Shown: positions 1 through 5,966 of the stretch, piece by piece | Layout of the letters: every line of letters begins with the position of its first letter | Numbering within the stretch: the stretch's first letter is position 1 | DNA from: a virus | Reading direction: 5' to 3' (one strand) | Length of the DNA: 31,957 nucleotides | Virus record (IMG/VR): IMGVR_UViG_3300047510_001116 | Coordinates: 1 to 31,957 of that record | Program-made: the position numbers and the translations under genes | Notes under the pieces: generated by a model | Seen by the model: only the letters and a program-made list of their open reading frames with translations | What the model was told of the DNA's origin: nothing | Database searches by the model: none

Positions 1-110
1 TTGAAATACTCATTAGCAAACCACCCAATCACCAGACCCATCACCAGACTTCCGAGACAGAATAAAAAACTAAAGAACAAAATTGAAACTACTGATGATA
101 ATTCTGTCAT
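1..110 (-). CDS. Small membrane protein, C-terminus cut by window edge
   Basis: The frame opens with ATG at 110-108 behind a good ribosome-binding site (GGAGAA, 7 bases upstream) and stays open for 36 codons to the window edge. The residues after MTELSSVVS form one hydrophobic helix ending in GLVIGWFANEYF, so this is probably a single-span membrane protein. Short proteins of this shape are common in cyanomyoviruses, but I recognise no family. The start lies 20 bases after the stop of the preceding small gene on the same strand, so it is probably the next cistron of that transcript. The visible part is reliable as coding; no function can be given. Confidence 0.6.
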   Translation of the reverse strand, partial: MTELSSVVSILFFSFLFCLGSLVMGLVIGWFANEYF

Positions 111-129
111 TGGTTTTTCTCCGAGTGTA

Positions 130-303
130 CTAATCTTCCGTTGATACTAATACCTCCACTTTGTATCTTTTTCTAAGGAAAGAAAATACACGAAAAAGGT
201 GGAGGACATATGGTTTTGTTTCCGGCGGAACGCCTACAGAACTTCCTCCACTTATCATTGCTTTTACATTATTATTTAGATACTTAGATGGTATTTGTGT
301 CAT
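130..303 (-). CDS. 57-residue hypothetical protein
   Basis: An open frame of 57 codons starts with an ATG that overlaps the stop of the upstream 235-residue gene as ATGA (303-300), the usual coupling in this genome. The protein begins MTQIPSKYLNNNVKAMISGG, has a Gly/Pro-rich middle and a basic stretch FLRKRYKVEVLV near the end. No family is recognised. The tight coupling and uninterrupted frame through what would otherwise be a 190-base gap are the main reasons to call it. An internal Met16 is a possible alternative start but has no better ribosome-binding site. Confidence 0.6.
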   Translation of the reverse strand: MTQIPSKYLNNNVKAMISGGSSVGVPPETKPYVLHLFRVFSFLRKRYKVEVLVSTED

Positions 304-1007
304 CTAATAACCTTCAACAAAATAAAATTGGTGGAAATAATTTTTGGTGGTGACTTGAGTTTGTTTGGAAGGGATGTGAAAATATTTTCAATGGTAAATT
401 GATTTGAATCAATCAATGAATCTAGAGAGTCAGAAATCTTTTTAAGTTTCTTTGTTCCACTAGAAGAATCATAGTTGATAATCCTAGATCCTTTACAGGA
501 TAGATTCTTACCACTAAAAACTGTTACCTCTTCAGTCTTGACATTGTAGAAAATGATGTGCTTAGATCCTACAATCTCAGTCTTTGAGCAGGGGACGTAT
601 TCTTTCCCGTCTATTGTAACACAGGTATCCAGAAGATTCAAGCCCTTGACAATTTTCTCTGGGGTCTGTGGGCGTGGTTTCCTGGCAACCTTCTTAGATT
701 CCTTGTACTTGGATGCATCCTGAATGATATCCGTCAACATCTGTTTGAATTCTCTAAGTTCTGGTTTTCTAAAACTAGAATAAGCTTCTTTTAGAATTAG
801 GTCTTCACCACTCAAAGCACCATCAATCTCAACAATCTGATTCTCAATGTTTTCAATTCCGACTGTTAGGAATTCATTGATAGTTTTCCTATCAACATTC
901 TCAGATTGAAGATATTTGAAAAAACTTGCTTTAGGTTTTCTCTTACTAAGTGCATATTCATCAACGAGAGTTTCTACAAAGTAGCAAATCTCATTTACTT
1001 TTTTCAT
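300..1007 (-). CDS. Conserved-type phage hypothetical protein, 235 residues
   Basis: Starts MKKVNEICYFVETLV with an ATG overlapping the glutaredoxin stop (ATGA at 1007-1004), and ends in an ATGA overlap with the next gene, so it is the middle cistron of a run speD, glutaredoxin, this gene, small proteins. The N-terminal 110 residues are helical and charged. Residues about 115-185 (LNLLDTCVTIDGKEYVPC and the following GSKHIIFYNVKTEEVTVF) look like a small beta-rich domain. No signal peptide, membrane span or catalytic motif is visible. Function unknown; coding status is secure from length and coupling. Confidence 0.8.
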   Translation of the reverse strand: MKKVNEICYFVETLVDEYALSKRKPKASFFKYLQSENVDRKTINEFLTVGIENIENQIVEIDGALSGEDLILKEAYSSFRKPELREFKQMLTDIIQDASKYKESKKVARKPRPQTPEKIVKGLNLLDTCVTIDGKEYVPCSKTEIVGSKHIIFYNVKTEEVTVFSGKNLSCKGSRIINYDSSSGTKKLKKISDSLDSLIDSNQFTIENIFTSLPNKLKSPPKIISTNFILLKVIR

Positions 1008-1240
1008 ACTAGGTTGTTCTCCTTCAAGTATTTAATAGTATCTGTACAACCTCCAATGTGTTCATCATTAACTATTACTTGAGGGAACGTGGATCCCCTA
1101 CCAAACTCAGAATAAAATTCTTCTTTAGTGAAATGATCATCTAAATCATACACAACATAATCAGCTTCTATAAGTTCAAGAACTTGTTTTACTTTACTGC
1201 AATATGGGCAATTGTTTTTAGAATAAACTGTAAATTTCAT
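1004..1240 (-). CDS. grx: Glutaredoxin
   Basis: A 78-residue glutaredoxin. After a short beta strand (MKFTVYSKNN) comes the redox motif CPYC, followed by the helix SKVKQVLEL. The conserved TFPQVIVNDEHIGGCTD supplies the cis-proline and the GG turn that bind glutathione. Glutaredoxins of this type are the usual electron donors for class I ribonucleotide reductase (T4 NrdC is the phage counterpart), and nrdA/nrdB lie in the same window. I use the ATG at 1240 rather than the in-frame TTG four codons upstream. It overlaps the end of speD by 23 bases and has a GAG-type ribosome-binding sequence. The stop overlaps the next gene as ATGA. Confidence 0.93.
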   Translation of the reverse strand: MKFTVYSKNNCPYCSKVKQVLELIEADYVVYDLDDHFTKEEFYSEFGRGSTFPQVIVNDEHIGGCTDTIKYLKENNLV

Positions 1241-1577
1241 CTCTAATCTCAAACGATCGGTCTATACTTTGTGCTGTAAAATCTTGTGCATGTAATTTTC
1301 TACCAAGATAGATTGCTCCTTTTCTTGGATTTGGTTTACCACAGGTAAAGATATCACACACTGCGGTTCCTTTTTCAGGCCAAGTGTGAATTGAAATATG
1401 AGATTCTGCAAGTAGTGTTACTGCAGTGACTCCCTGTGGATCAAATTTATGAGTAGTCGTTTTTAAAAACGTGGCCCCCATATGGTGTGTCGCTTCCCAA
1501 AGTATCTTACGAATATAATCTTCGTCATCTAGTAGGGAAGCCTGACAACCATATAGAGTAAACACAATATGTTTCAT
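1218..1577 (-). CDS. speD: S-adenosylmethionine decarboxylase proenzyme
   Basis: A 119-residue prokaryotic AdoMet decarboxylase of the short (SpeH/SpeD class 1B) type. The motif LLAESHISIHTWPE contains the Glu-Ser bond at which these proenzymes self-cleave to create the pyruvoyl cofactor. The downstream CDIFTCG carries the conserved catalytic cysteine region. Decarboxylated AdoMet supplies aminopropyl groups for spermidine. speD is a recurrent auxiliary gene in T4-like cyanophages, where polyamines may aid DNA condensation or photosystem stability; that role is inferred. Length is complete for the family. A possible late promoter (AATAAATA, 1609-1602 minus) lies just upstream. It overlaps the glutaredoxin gene, suggesting co-expression. 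Confidence 0.95.
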   Translation of the reverse strand: MKHIVFTLYGCQASLLDDEDYIRKILWEATHHMGATFLKTTTHKFDPQGVTAVTLLAESHISIHTWPEKGTAVCDIFTCGKPNPRKGAIYLGRKLHAQDFTAQSIDRSFEIRDEIYSLF

Positions 1578-1600
1578 CTAGTCAAGAGTAAAATTGTATA

Positions 1601-1846
1601 TTATTTATTGGGATCCATTTTGCGAATTTGGAATAGGTTACTCTTATAGTATTTACGTTTTTGTTTGATTAATTTTTTAATTGCTTCAAATCTTTCCTGT
1701 TCTAGTTCTCTTTCTTCTCTAGTCTTTACTGGTTGAGATTCGGAAACAGTCACGGGAAGATCTACTTTTCTAACTTCCTCTTCAACAGTCTCTGATTGCA
1801 CATCAATTACTTGTTCTTCCATCGGTTTGTTCATGCGAGTGGTCAT
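1601..1846 (-). CDS. 81-residue charged hypothetical protein
   Basis: The frame encodes a highly charged protein: an acidic Glu/Val-rich N-terminal part (VIDVQSETVEEEVRKVDLP) and a basic helical tail with several Lys/Arg, ending RKMDPNK. The first ATG (1846) lies inside the upstream 47-residue gene and lacks a good ribosome-binding site; Met5 (1834) or Met9 could be the true start. No domain recognised. It lies immediately upstream of speD. The composition, the helical tail and the steady chain of minus-strand genes support coding; function unknown. Confidence 0.6.
   Translation of the reverse strand: MTTRMNKPMEEQVIDVQSETVEEEVRKVDLPVTVSESQPVKTREERELEQERFEAIKKLIKQKRKYYKSNLFQIRKMDPNK
1602..1609 (-). 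promoter_or_regulatory. Possible T4-type late promoter for speD
   Basis: AATAAATA on the minus strand, one mismatch to the T4 late element TATAAATA. It is 25 bases before the speD start, at the end of the previous gene. The same variant recurs before other late-looking genes in this window. Confidence 0.35.
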
Positions 1847-1946
1847 CTATTATACCAGGAGTCTTTGGTTTTTGCAAGGTGAATAGTTGAGGCCAAGTAT
1901 CCCTGATAATTTCAACAAGTTTGTATGGGGTATCGTCGTTGATCAT
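1803..1946 (-). CDS. 47-residue hypothetical protein
   Basis: An open frame begins MINDDTPYKLVEIIRDTWPQ and ends TDGRTSN. The first 35 residues look like a genuine folded peptide (amphipathic helix around KLVEIIRDTWPQLF). It is the first minus-strand gene after the divergent late promoters at 1966-1983, with a start 20 bases from the AATAAATA element. Its last 44 bases overlap the annotated start of the next gene in another frame. No family is recognised. Confidence 0.6.
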   Translation of the reverse strand: MINDDTPYKLVEIIRDTWPQLFTLQKPKTPGIIDDHSHEQTDGRTSN

Positions 1947-1965
1947 AATGTTTTAAATTTAACAG

Positions 1966-1973
1966 TATTTATT
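1966..1973 (-). promoter_or_regulatory. Possible T4-type late promoter (minus, variant)
   Basis: AATAAATA read on the minus strand, one base from TATAAATA. It would drive the 47-residue gene starting at 1946 and the genes behind it. It is back-to-back with a perfect late promoter on the plus strand. Confidence 0.45.
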
Positions 1974-1975
1974 TT

Positions 1976-1983
1976 TATAAATA
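1976..1983 (+). promoter_or_regulatory. T4-type late promoter (plus)
   Basis: Exact TATAAATA on the plus strand. It is the only perfect late element before the plus-strand structural operon (2221-4789) and would give that operon a leader of roughly 230 bases. The leader contains competing hairpins at 2107-2149. Confidence 0.75.
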
Positions 1984-2106
1984 AACGTGGAGGAGAAATC
2001 CTTCAGTTAGAGATCAAGATGTATTACTAAAAGATTCCAGTAATGGCTCTTTCATTAATGCTTCAACTCTAATTGAATTACGATTCAATTTGAAATAGTA
2101 ATAATC

Positions 2107-2149
2107 CCAGACGATTCACTCGTGTCGTCTGTGGCACCGATTCGTCTGG
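2107..2149 (+). repeat. Competing inverted repeats in the late-operon leader
   Basis: CCAGACGA (2107-2114) can pair with TCGTCTGG (2142-2149, 8 bp) or, in part, with TCGTCT (2125-2130, 6 bp). The two pairings exclude each other. There is no T-tract after either, so this is not a simple terminator. It lies about 60 bases before the ribosome-binding site of the first structural gene. Confidence 0.4.
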
Positions 2150-2220
2150 CATTATGTCAGGGACGGATTGGATCGTTTTCTCCTCTCCAAACAACATTCT
2201 TTTCCTTAAGGAGAAAACAA

Positions 2221-3015
2221 ATGGCAGATCAAGTTTATGTTCCAGATCCATGGTCAATGCTCGCAGGACAGCATTCAGACATTCGTAGAGAAGGTTCTGT
2301 AGAGCGTGGCGAGATTCGTTACGACGTTGCTACTCGTGCCGCTGACAACCGTTATGCTAACGCTGTTGGTCAAGGCGAAATCAAGTATGCTATCGCTGAA
2401 CATTCCGAATCAACCAACCGTGACATTCTAACCACTGGTTTTAATACTTCAGTCAAGGTAGATGAAGCTGCTGATAAGATTCAGCAAAGAGCTGCTGACT
2501 TCTATATTGCTTCTCAAGCAAGAGATTTTGATAACTCTCGTGACCTTGCTGCTCTCAGAGCATCTCAAGACCTTGCAGCTCAGAAACTCAGCACAGAGAT
2601 TCTTCTTGCTACCGAGAAGACTGCTACTGCTCAGGCTCTTGAGTCAGCAAGACTTGGTGCTGCTGTAGCACTCGGACAATCACAGATCAGCAAGGAAATT
2701 GCTGAGAGCAAGTATGACCTCAGCAAGCAGGTTGCTTATGAGAATGAGAAGACTCGTGATCTCATCAATTCACTCAAGAATGATGAACTCAATAGACTTC
2801 TCATTGAGCGCAACACTGATATCAATAGCCTCCGTGGAGATTATTGGGGTGTTAGAGATGGTCTGTTCAACAGCCAATTCGCTGCACTATCTTCACAAGT
2901 TAACTCTCAGTTAAACTCACTTAACAGTCAGATTGCTGAGACCCGTCAGGGCATGGTTAACTTCGGAACCATGGCTGGTGTAGGTCAGTCTTCAACCAGC
3001 AACGCTGTACGCTGA
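2221..3015 (+). CDS. Coiled-coil virion structural protein (putative)
   Basis: A 264-residue protein beginning MADQVYVPDPWSMLAGQ. I chose this start because AAGGAG (2208-2213) lies 7 bases upstream; a longer in-frame extension to 2122 lacks a ribosome-binding site and overlaps leader hairpins. After about 25 residues the sequence is almost wholly helical, rich in Ala, Gln, Ser and Glu with heptad-like spacing (residues 60-240), typical of long trimeric or dimeric coiled coils in phage fibres and whiskers. No cysteines, signal peptide or enzyme motif are seen. It heads the plus-strand operon under a perfect late promoter and precedes the collagen-like gene, so a neck, whisker or fibre component is likely but not proven. 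Confidence 0.75.
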   Translation: MADQVYVPDPWSMLAGQHSDIRREGSVERGEIRYDVATRAADNRYANAVGQGEIKYAIAEHSESTNRDILTTGFNTSVKVDEAADKIQQRAADFYIASQARDFDNSRDLAALRASQDLAAQKLSTEILLATEKTATAQALESARLGAAVALGQSQISKEIAESKYDLSKQVAYENEKTRDLINSLKNDELNRLLIERNTDINSLRGDYWGVRDGLFNSQFAALSSQVNSQLNSLNSQIAETRQGMVNFGTMAGVGQSSTSNAVR

Positions 3016-3071
3016 TTTAGTTCAGTAGTTATTAAGGGGGAGATGACTCCCCCTTTTAGAGGAGAATAACT

Positions 3072-3644
3072 ATGGACTCAGCAGAAAGAAGACTCATTGA
3101 TTTATATAATCTTCTCGCACAGTATCAGAGAAGTAATGACCCGAATCTAATGGAAAACATTCAGTCTGTTCGTGCCGAAATTACACAGATGCTGAATGCC
3201 CGTGCTGGTGGAAACGATAACATCAACATCGTCATAGACGGTGGCGAGTGCCCAGATGAGTGTCCCCCAGGACCGCCTGGACCTCCAGGAGAACAAGGGC
3301 CACCAGGGCCGCAGGGCCCACCAGGAGAACCAGGAGAATGCACCTGCAGGTGCAAAAGCATCCTGGTTTCTGAAGATTATACTGCTACTTGCGATGATTA
3401 CTACATCGGTGTCAATAGTGACGGACCTGTTACTATTACATTACCTGAAGACTGCACCGACTGTTGTGAGATTATCGTGAAAGCAGAAATGGGTCCACCA
3501 TTGGGCAACAGAAAAATTACAGTCACTACATCAAACGCTGCTTTGATTGATGGTGAAGGTGATTACATTATCACCACACCATATGGAGCAGTCAACTTGA
3601 TTTGTCGTGGACTTGATTGGTATATTATCTCAACAAAACTATGA
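3072..3644 (+). CDS. Collagen-like structural protein with cysteine-flanked triple-helix segment
   Basis: A 190-residue protein with a good ribosome-binding site (AGAGGAGAA before ATG). Residues 1-45 form a helical, probably trimerising head. Residues 67-90 carry eight uninterrupted Gly-X-Y triplets (GPPGPPGEQGPP and so on), the signature of a collagen triple helix. The collagen segment is bracketed by cysteines: ECPDEC before it and CTCRC after it, an arrangement resembling the disulfide knots that register collagen chains. The C-terminal 95 residues look beta-rich (VTITLPEDCTDCCEIIVKAE) with further cysteines, as in tail-fibre tip domains. Collagen-like repeats are known in phage fibres. 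It overlaps the papain-like peptidase gene by four bases (ATGA), so the two are probably translated together. Confidence 0.85.
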   Translation: MDSAERRLIDLYNLLAQYQRSNDPNLMENIQSVRAEITQMLNARAGGNDNINIVIDGGECPDECPPGPPGPPGEQGPPGPQGPPGEPGECTCRCKSILVSEDYTATCDDYYIGVNSDGPVTITLPEDCTDCCEIIVKAEMGPPLGNRKITVTTSNAALIDGEGDYIITTPYGAVNLICRGLDWYIISTKL

Positions 3645-4423
3645 ACTTTAATATTAAACCATCTCTACCTGACATAAGAGATCACATTTATAGAAGTGAC
3701 AGCACAGAAGTTCTCAGGGAATCTGTAGATCTTCGTGAGTGGGATACAATAGTTGAATCACAATATGATCTGGGCAGTTGTGCTGCAAATGCGCTCACAA
3801 ATGCATACGAACTGTGCGTGAAACGCAACTACCCAGAACATTTTACTCATCTCAGTAGACTGTTTATCTATTATAACACCCGGCTTGAACATGGTGATAT
3901 TGAAAAAGATACTGGAATGTTTTTAAGAGATGGTCTTAAATCATTATCAAAGTATGGAGTGTGTTCTGAATTATTATGGCCATATGATCAAGAAAAATTT
4001 AATGATACACCATCTGATGAATGCTATGAGGATGCTAAGAAAAGAAAAATCATTAAGTATGAAAAATTAATTAGCACTTATTATATCACTCAAGTTTTGA
4101 ATAACAACAAACCAGTTGTATTTGGTATGGAAATTTACGAAAGTTTTATGGAACTAAATGATCGTATTTCTACTGTAAGTTTCCCTTCCAGAAAAGAGAA
4201 AAGTCTTGGAGGACATGGGATGTGTATGGTCGGATATAATTTAAAGGAAAGACTGTTTTTAGCAAAGAATAGTTTTGGTCCTACTTGGGGAAACAACGGT
4301 TACTGTTGGATTCCTTTTGATTACATTAATCAGGAAGGATACGACATTTGGACTTTTGATATACCCAACCAATTAGGAGAATCAAATGTATTATACGAGG
4401 CACTACTACCCATATTATCATAG
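3641..4423 (+). CDS. Papain-like (C1A) cysteine peptidase
   Basis: A 260-residue protein; the ATG overlaps the collagen-gene stop. The catalytic elements of the papain family are in order: oxyanion Gln41 and nucleophile Cys47 in SQYDLGSCAANALTNAYE, His192 in LGGHGMCMVGYN, and Asn210 in AKNSFGPTWGNNGYCWIP, which also shows the family GxxWGxxGY motif. There is no signal peptide and only a short segment before the catalytic domain, so no classical inhibitory propeptide. The substrate is unknown. Its late promoter and position between a collagen-like protein and Tyr-rich proteins suggest that it processes virion proteins or travels with the particle. The family assignment is firm; the role is inferred. 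Confidence 0.9.
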   Translation: MNFNIKPSLPDIRDHIYRSDSTEVLRESVDLREWDTIVESQYDLGSCAANALTNAYELCVKRNYPEHFTHLSRLFIYYNTRLEHGDIEKDTGMFLRDGLKSLSKYGVCSELLWPYDQEKFNDTPSDECYEDAKKRKIIKYEKLISTYYITQVLNNNKPVVFGMEIYESFMELNDRISTVSFPSRKEKSLGGHGMCMVGYNLKERLFLAKNSFGPTWGNNGYCWIPFDYINQEGYDIWTFDIPNQLGESNVLYEALLPILS

Positions 4424-4523
4424 GAGATATTATGACTACTATGACTATTACCGCTATGGGTGTCATCCTTATTATGATAGATATTGCCCTTATTACTCAT
4501 ATTATCCTTTCTATCCTTACTAA
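4386..4523 (+). CDS. Tyrosine-rich small protein (22 Tyr of 45 residues)
   Basis: Starts inside the end of the peptidase gene in another frame, with AGGAGA (4375-4380) six bases before ATG. The frame encodes 45 residues, almost half tyrosine, mostly as YY pairs separated by Arg, His, Pro, Asp or Gly (for example YYHRRYYDYYDYYRYG), with two cysteines. The next gene begins in the same way (MYYRYQPYPYYRRYY) behind a similar ribosome-binding sequence, which argues strongly that this frame is translated rather than the hydrophobic 31-codon frame starting at 4432. No known phage family comes to mind. Such proteins could self-associate through stacking or dityrosine links; that is inference. Confidence 0.7.
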   Translation: MYYTRHYYPYYHRRYYDYYDYYRYGCHPYYDRYCPYYSYYPFYPY

Positions 4524-4537
4524 GTAGGAGATTCAAA

Positions 4538-4789
4538 ATGTATTACCGTTATCAGCCATATCCATACTACAGGAGATACTACAGTTTAGATCCTTATTAT
4601 TATAGAAGGTACTACAACCCATACTACAATTATCAACAGAATATAGTTGATAGTCAAGTATCAGACATAGACCAAAGTATTAATAACTTTGGGGATATGA
4701 CTGATGTGATTCAAGATGCTGATGTTTTTCAAGTAATGTCACCAGAACCAGAAGAACCTCAAGAACAATCTCGCCTGATTCTACCATAA
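4538..4789 (+). CDS. Protein with tyrosine-rich N-terminus (16 Tyr in the first 32 residues)
   Basis: An 83-residue protein whose start follows TAGGAGA by a standard distance. Residues 1-32 are half tyrosine, in YY/YYY clusters interspersed with Arg, Pro and Asn. Residues 33-83 are quite different: acidic and soluble (SQVSDIDQSINNFGDMTDV, then a Pro/Glu-rich tail ending SRLILP). The N-terminal part is related in pattern to the 45-residue protein encoded just upstream, suggesting duplication of a Tyr-rich module. It is the last gene of the plus-strand late operon and is followed directly by a bidirectional terminator. Function unknown; probably virion-associated by context. Confidence 0.75.
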   Translation: MYYRYQPYPYYRRYYSLDPYYYRRYYNPYYNYQQNIVDSQVSDIDQSINNFGDMTDVIQDADVFQVMSPEPEEPQEQSRLILP

Positions 4790-4790
4790 T

Positions 4791-4818
4791 AAAAAAGAGT
4801 GGCACTAGACCACTCTTT
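4791..4818. terminator. Bidirectional intrinsic terminator
   Basis: A 9-bp perfect stem AAAGAGTGG (4794-4802) / CCACTCTTT (4810-4818) with a 7-base loop, A-rich on the left and T-rich on the right. It separates the plus-strand late operon (ending 4789) from the minus-strand gene ending at 4827 and can stop transcription from both sides. Confidence 0.85.
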
Positions 4819-4826
4819 CTTTTTAT

Positions 4827-5108
4827 TCAGTTTTCTTCTAGTTCTTCTACACAGTCTTGGAAATAAGTTTTCTCAAGTTCTTTTGATTGTTTTGTATCAA
4901 CAAGAACCCATTCTTTTTTAATATCAAGATAGGATTCCCAAATAGGAACTCCTTCCGATTCCATTCTTCTATAGAGAATACCTTTATACGGTGTAAAGTA
5001 TTGTCCAGAGAAGTTACGAGCAACTTGCAGTTTAGGATTTTTTAGTTGCTCTAAAGTTTGTTGAAGATTTGCAATTTGTTCTTCAATTTGTTCAATAGTT
5101 AATGACAT
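4827..5108 (-). CDS. 93-residue hypothetical protein with N-terminal coiled coil
   Basis: Begins MSLTIEQIEEQIANLQQTLEQ, a clear coiled-coil heptad segment covering residues 3-25. It continues with a small globular part (NFSGQYFTPYKGILYRRM, then VPIWESYLDIKKEWVLVDT) and an acidic tail. No enzyme motif, signal peptide or membrane span. It is the last gene of a minus-strand run (5720 down to 4827) and ends at the bidirectional terminator. Function unknown. Confidence 0.75.
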   Translation of the reverse strand: MSLTIEQIEEQIANLQQTLEQLKNPKLQVARNFSGQYFTPYKGILYRRMESEGVPIWESYLDIKKEWVLVDTKQSKELEKTYFQDCVEELEEN

Positions 5109-5113
5109 AATTT

Positions 5114-5296
5114 TTAAAAATTAATAGATGTACATGGAAATTTTTGTTTGATCATCATCTCATTGTGATGTTTCATTTCTGTTTGAAGTCTTGCGATGTT
5201 TACTACATTTACAGAAACAAAAGAAGTAATTGTTCCAAACCATATCCACAATAATATTTGAAGTGTTCTGTGGATTTCTTTTTGTTTTTTGTCCAT
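5114..5296 (-). CDS. 60-residue single-span membrane protein
   Basis: Begins MDKKQKEIHRTLQ, then a hydrophobic helix (residues about 14-33, ILLWIWFGTITSFVSVNVV), then a polar tail. The charged N-terminus and single span suggest a small inner-membrane protein. It lies one base after the 140-residue gene and five bases before the coiled-coil gene, so the three are probably one operon. No family recognised. Confidence 0.65.
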   Translation of the reverse strand: MDKKQKEIHRTLQILLWIWFGTITSFVSVNVVNIARLQTEMKHHNEMMIKQKFPCTSINF

Positions 5297-5297
5297 A

Positions 5298-5720
5298 TCA
5301 ATTTACCATGGCATCAAAAAGATTCGGGGAGTCATTAGTTTCTTCATCTATAAAAAGTTCTACCAAATCAAGGAAATAATACTCCACTTCTTGCAGTCCA
5401 CCAGAACATCCCATATCCCATGCTTTATTAAAAATTTTATCTGCTTTTGGATGTCCTGTTATTTTATACTTGTCAATGAGATCTCTACGAAATTCATCTT
5501 GAAGTCTTTTGTTTTCTTCATGATAATGTTTTAAATGAGCATTATAGGAAACTTCATCTAAAACATATTCCTCTACACAGTTTTCAGGTGCTTGGAATTC
5601 ATCATCAAATTGTCGTTTCATCCCTACCATTACTCCCTTTCGGTAATAGTAGATTGTCATGTAATCGTCTTTCTTTGGAATTGAAACAGAAGTCTTTTGA
5701 TAATATGAAAGTGGTTTCAT
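5298..5720 (-). CDS. 140-residue conserved-type cyanophage hypothetical protein
   Basis: Begins MKPLSYYQKTSVSIPKKDDY. The N-terminal third is beta-like and rich in aromatics. The middle (EEYVLDEVSYNAHLKHYHEE) and the C-terminal half (GHPKADKIFNKAWDMGCSGG, then EVEYYFLDLVELF) are helical. I recall similar proteins of unknown function in cyanomyoviruses, but this rests on memory of the pattern only. It is the first gene after the sigma70-like promoter at 5787-5815, with a leader of about 60 bases. No catalytic motif can be named. Confidence 0.75.
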   Translation of the reverse strand: MKPLSYYQKTSVSIPKKDDYMTIYYYRKGVMVGMKRQFDDEFQAPENCVEEYVLDEVSYNAHLKHYHEENKRLQDEFRRDLIDKYKITGHPKADKIFNKAWDMGCSGGLQEVEYYFLDLVELFIDEETNDSPNLFDAMVN

Positions 5721-5786
5721 ATTTTTTTAATGTAAAGGGACACTAAGACTGAAGGGAATAATCACCACCCCCCTGTCTCGCGGCAG

Positions 5787-5815
5787 AGTATACCACTATA
5801 TTTGCTATATCACAA
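5787..5815 (-). promoter_or_regulatory. Sigma70-type promoter with extended -10
   Basis: Minus strand: -35 TTGTGA (5815-5810), a 17-base spacer, -10 TATACT (5792-5787), preceded by TGG (extended -10). Predicted start near 5780, upstream of the gene starting at 5720. Confidence 0.6.
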
Positions 5816-5839
5816 GTACCCGATACTGGGTATATTCAT

Positions 5840-5894
5840 AGTGATGTATATCAGATGCAGAGTGATGTATATCAGATGCAGAATGATGCATATA
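5840..5894. repeat. Tandem 21-bp direct repeats
   Basis: Two exact copies of a 21-base unit (5840-5860 and 5861-5881; unit begins AGTGATGTATATCAG) and a third, partial and degenerate copy (5882-5894). They occupy the non-coding gap between the psbD terminator and the promoter at 5787-5815. No supported gene crosses them. Confidence 0.85.
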
Positions 5895-5934
5895 ACCACA
5901 TATAGATCTTGATTCCCTAACAGTTCATAGACAC

Positions 5935-5959
5935 AAAAAAAGAGTCCCGAAGGACTCTT
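5935..5959 (-). terminator. Intrinsic terminator of psbD
   Basis: Minus strand: stem AAGAGTCC / GGACTCTT (5959-5952 with 5947-5940), TTCG tetraloop, followed by a run of seven T. It lies eight bases after the psbD stop codon. Confidence 0.92.
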
Positions 5960-5966
5960 GAATGAT

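Noticed and set aside
213-290. 25-codon plus-strand frame after GGTGGAGGACAT
   Set aside because: Good ribosome-binding look, but it is antisense to a 57-codon coupled gene and has no promoter or neighbours on that strand.
1985-2098. 37-codon plus-strand frame in the late leader (reads RDQDVLLKDSSNGSFINAST)
   Set aside because: Protein-like in look but no start codon; could be a gene remnant, evidence too thin.
2122-2220. 33-residue N-terminal extension of the coiled-coil virion protein
   Set aside because: No ribosome-binding site, and it overlaps leader hairpins; a strong site precedes the ATG at 2221.
4432-4527. 31-codon hydrophobic frame after TAGGAGATATT
   Set aside because: The other frame gives a Tyr-rich protein related to the next gene; two readings of the same bases are unlikely.
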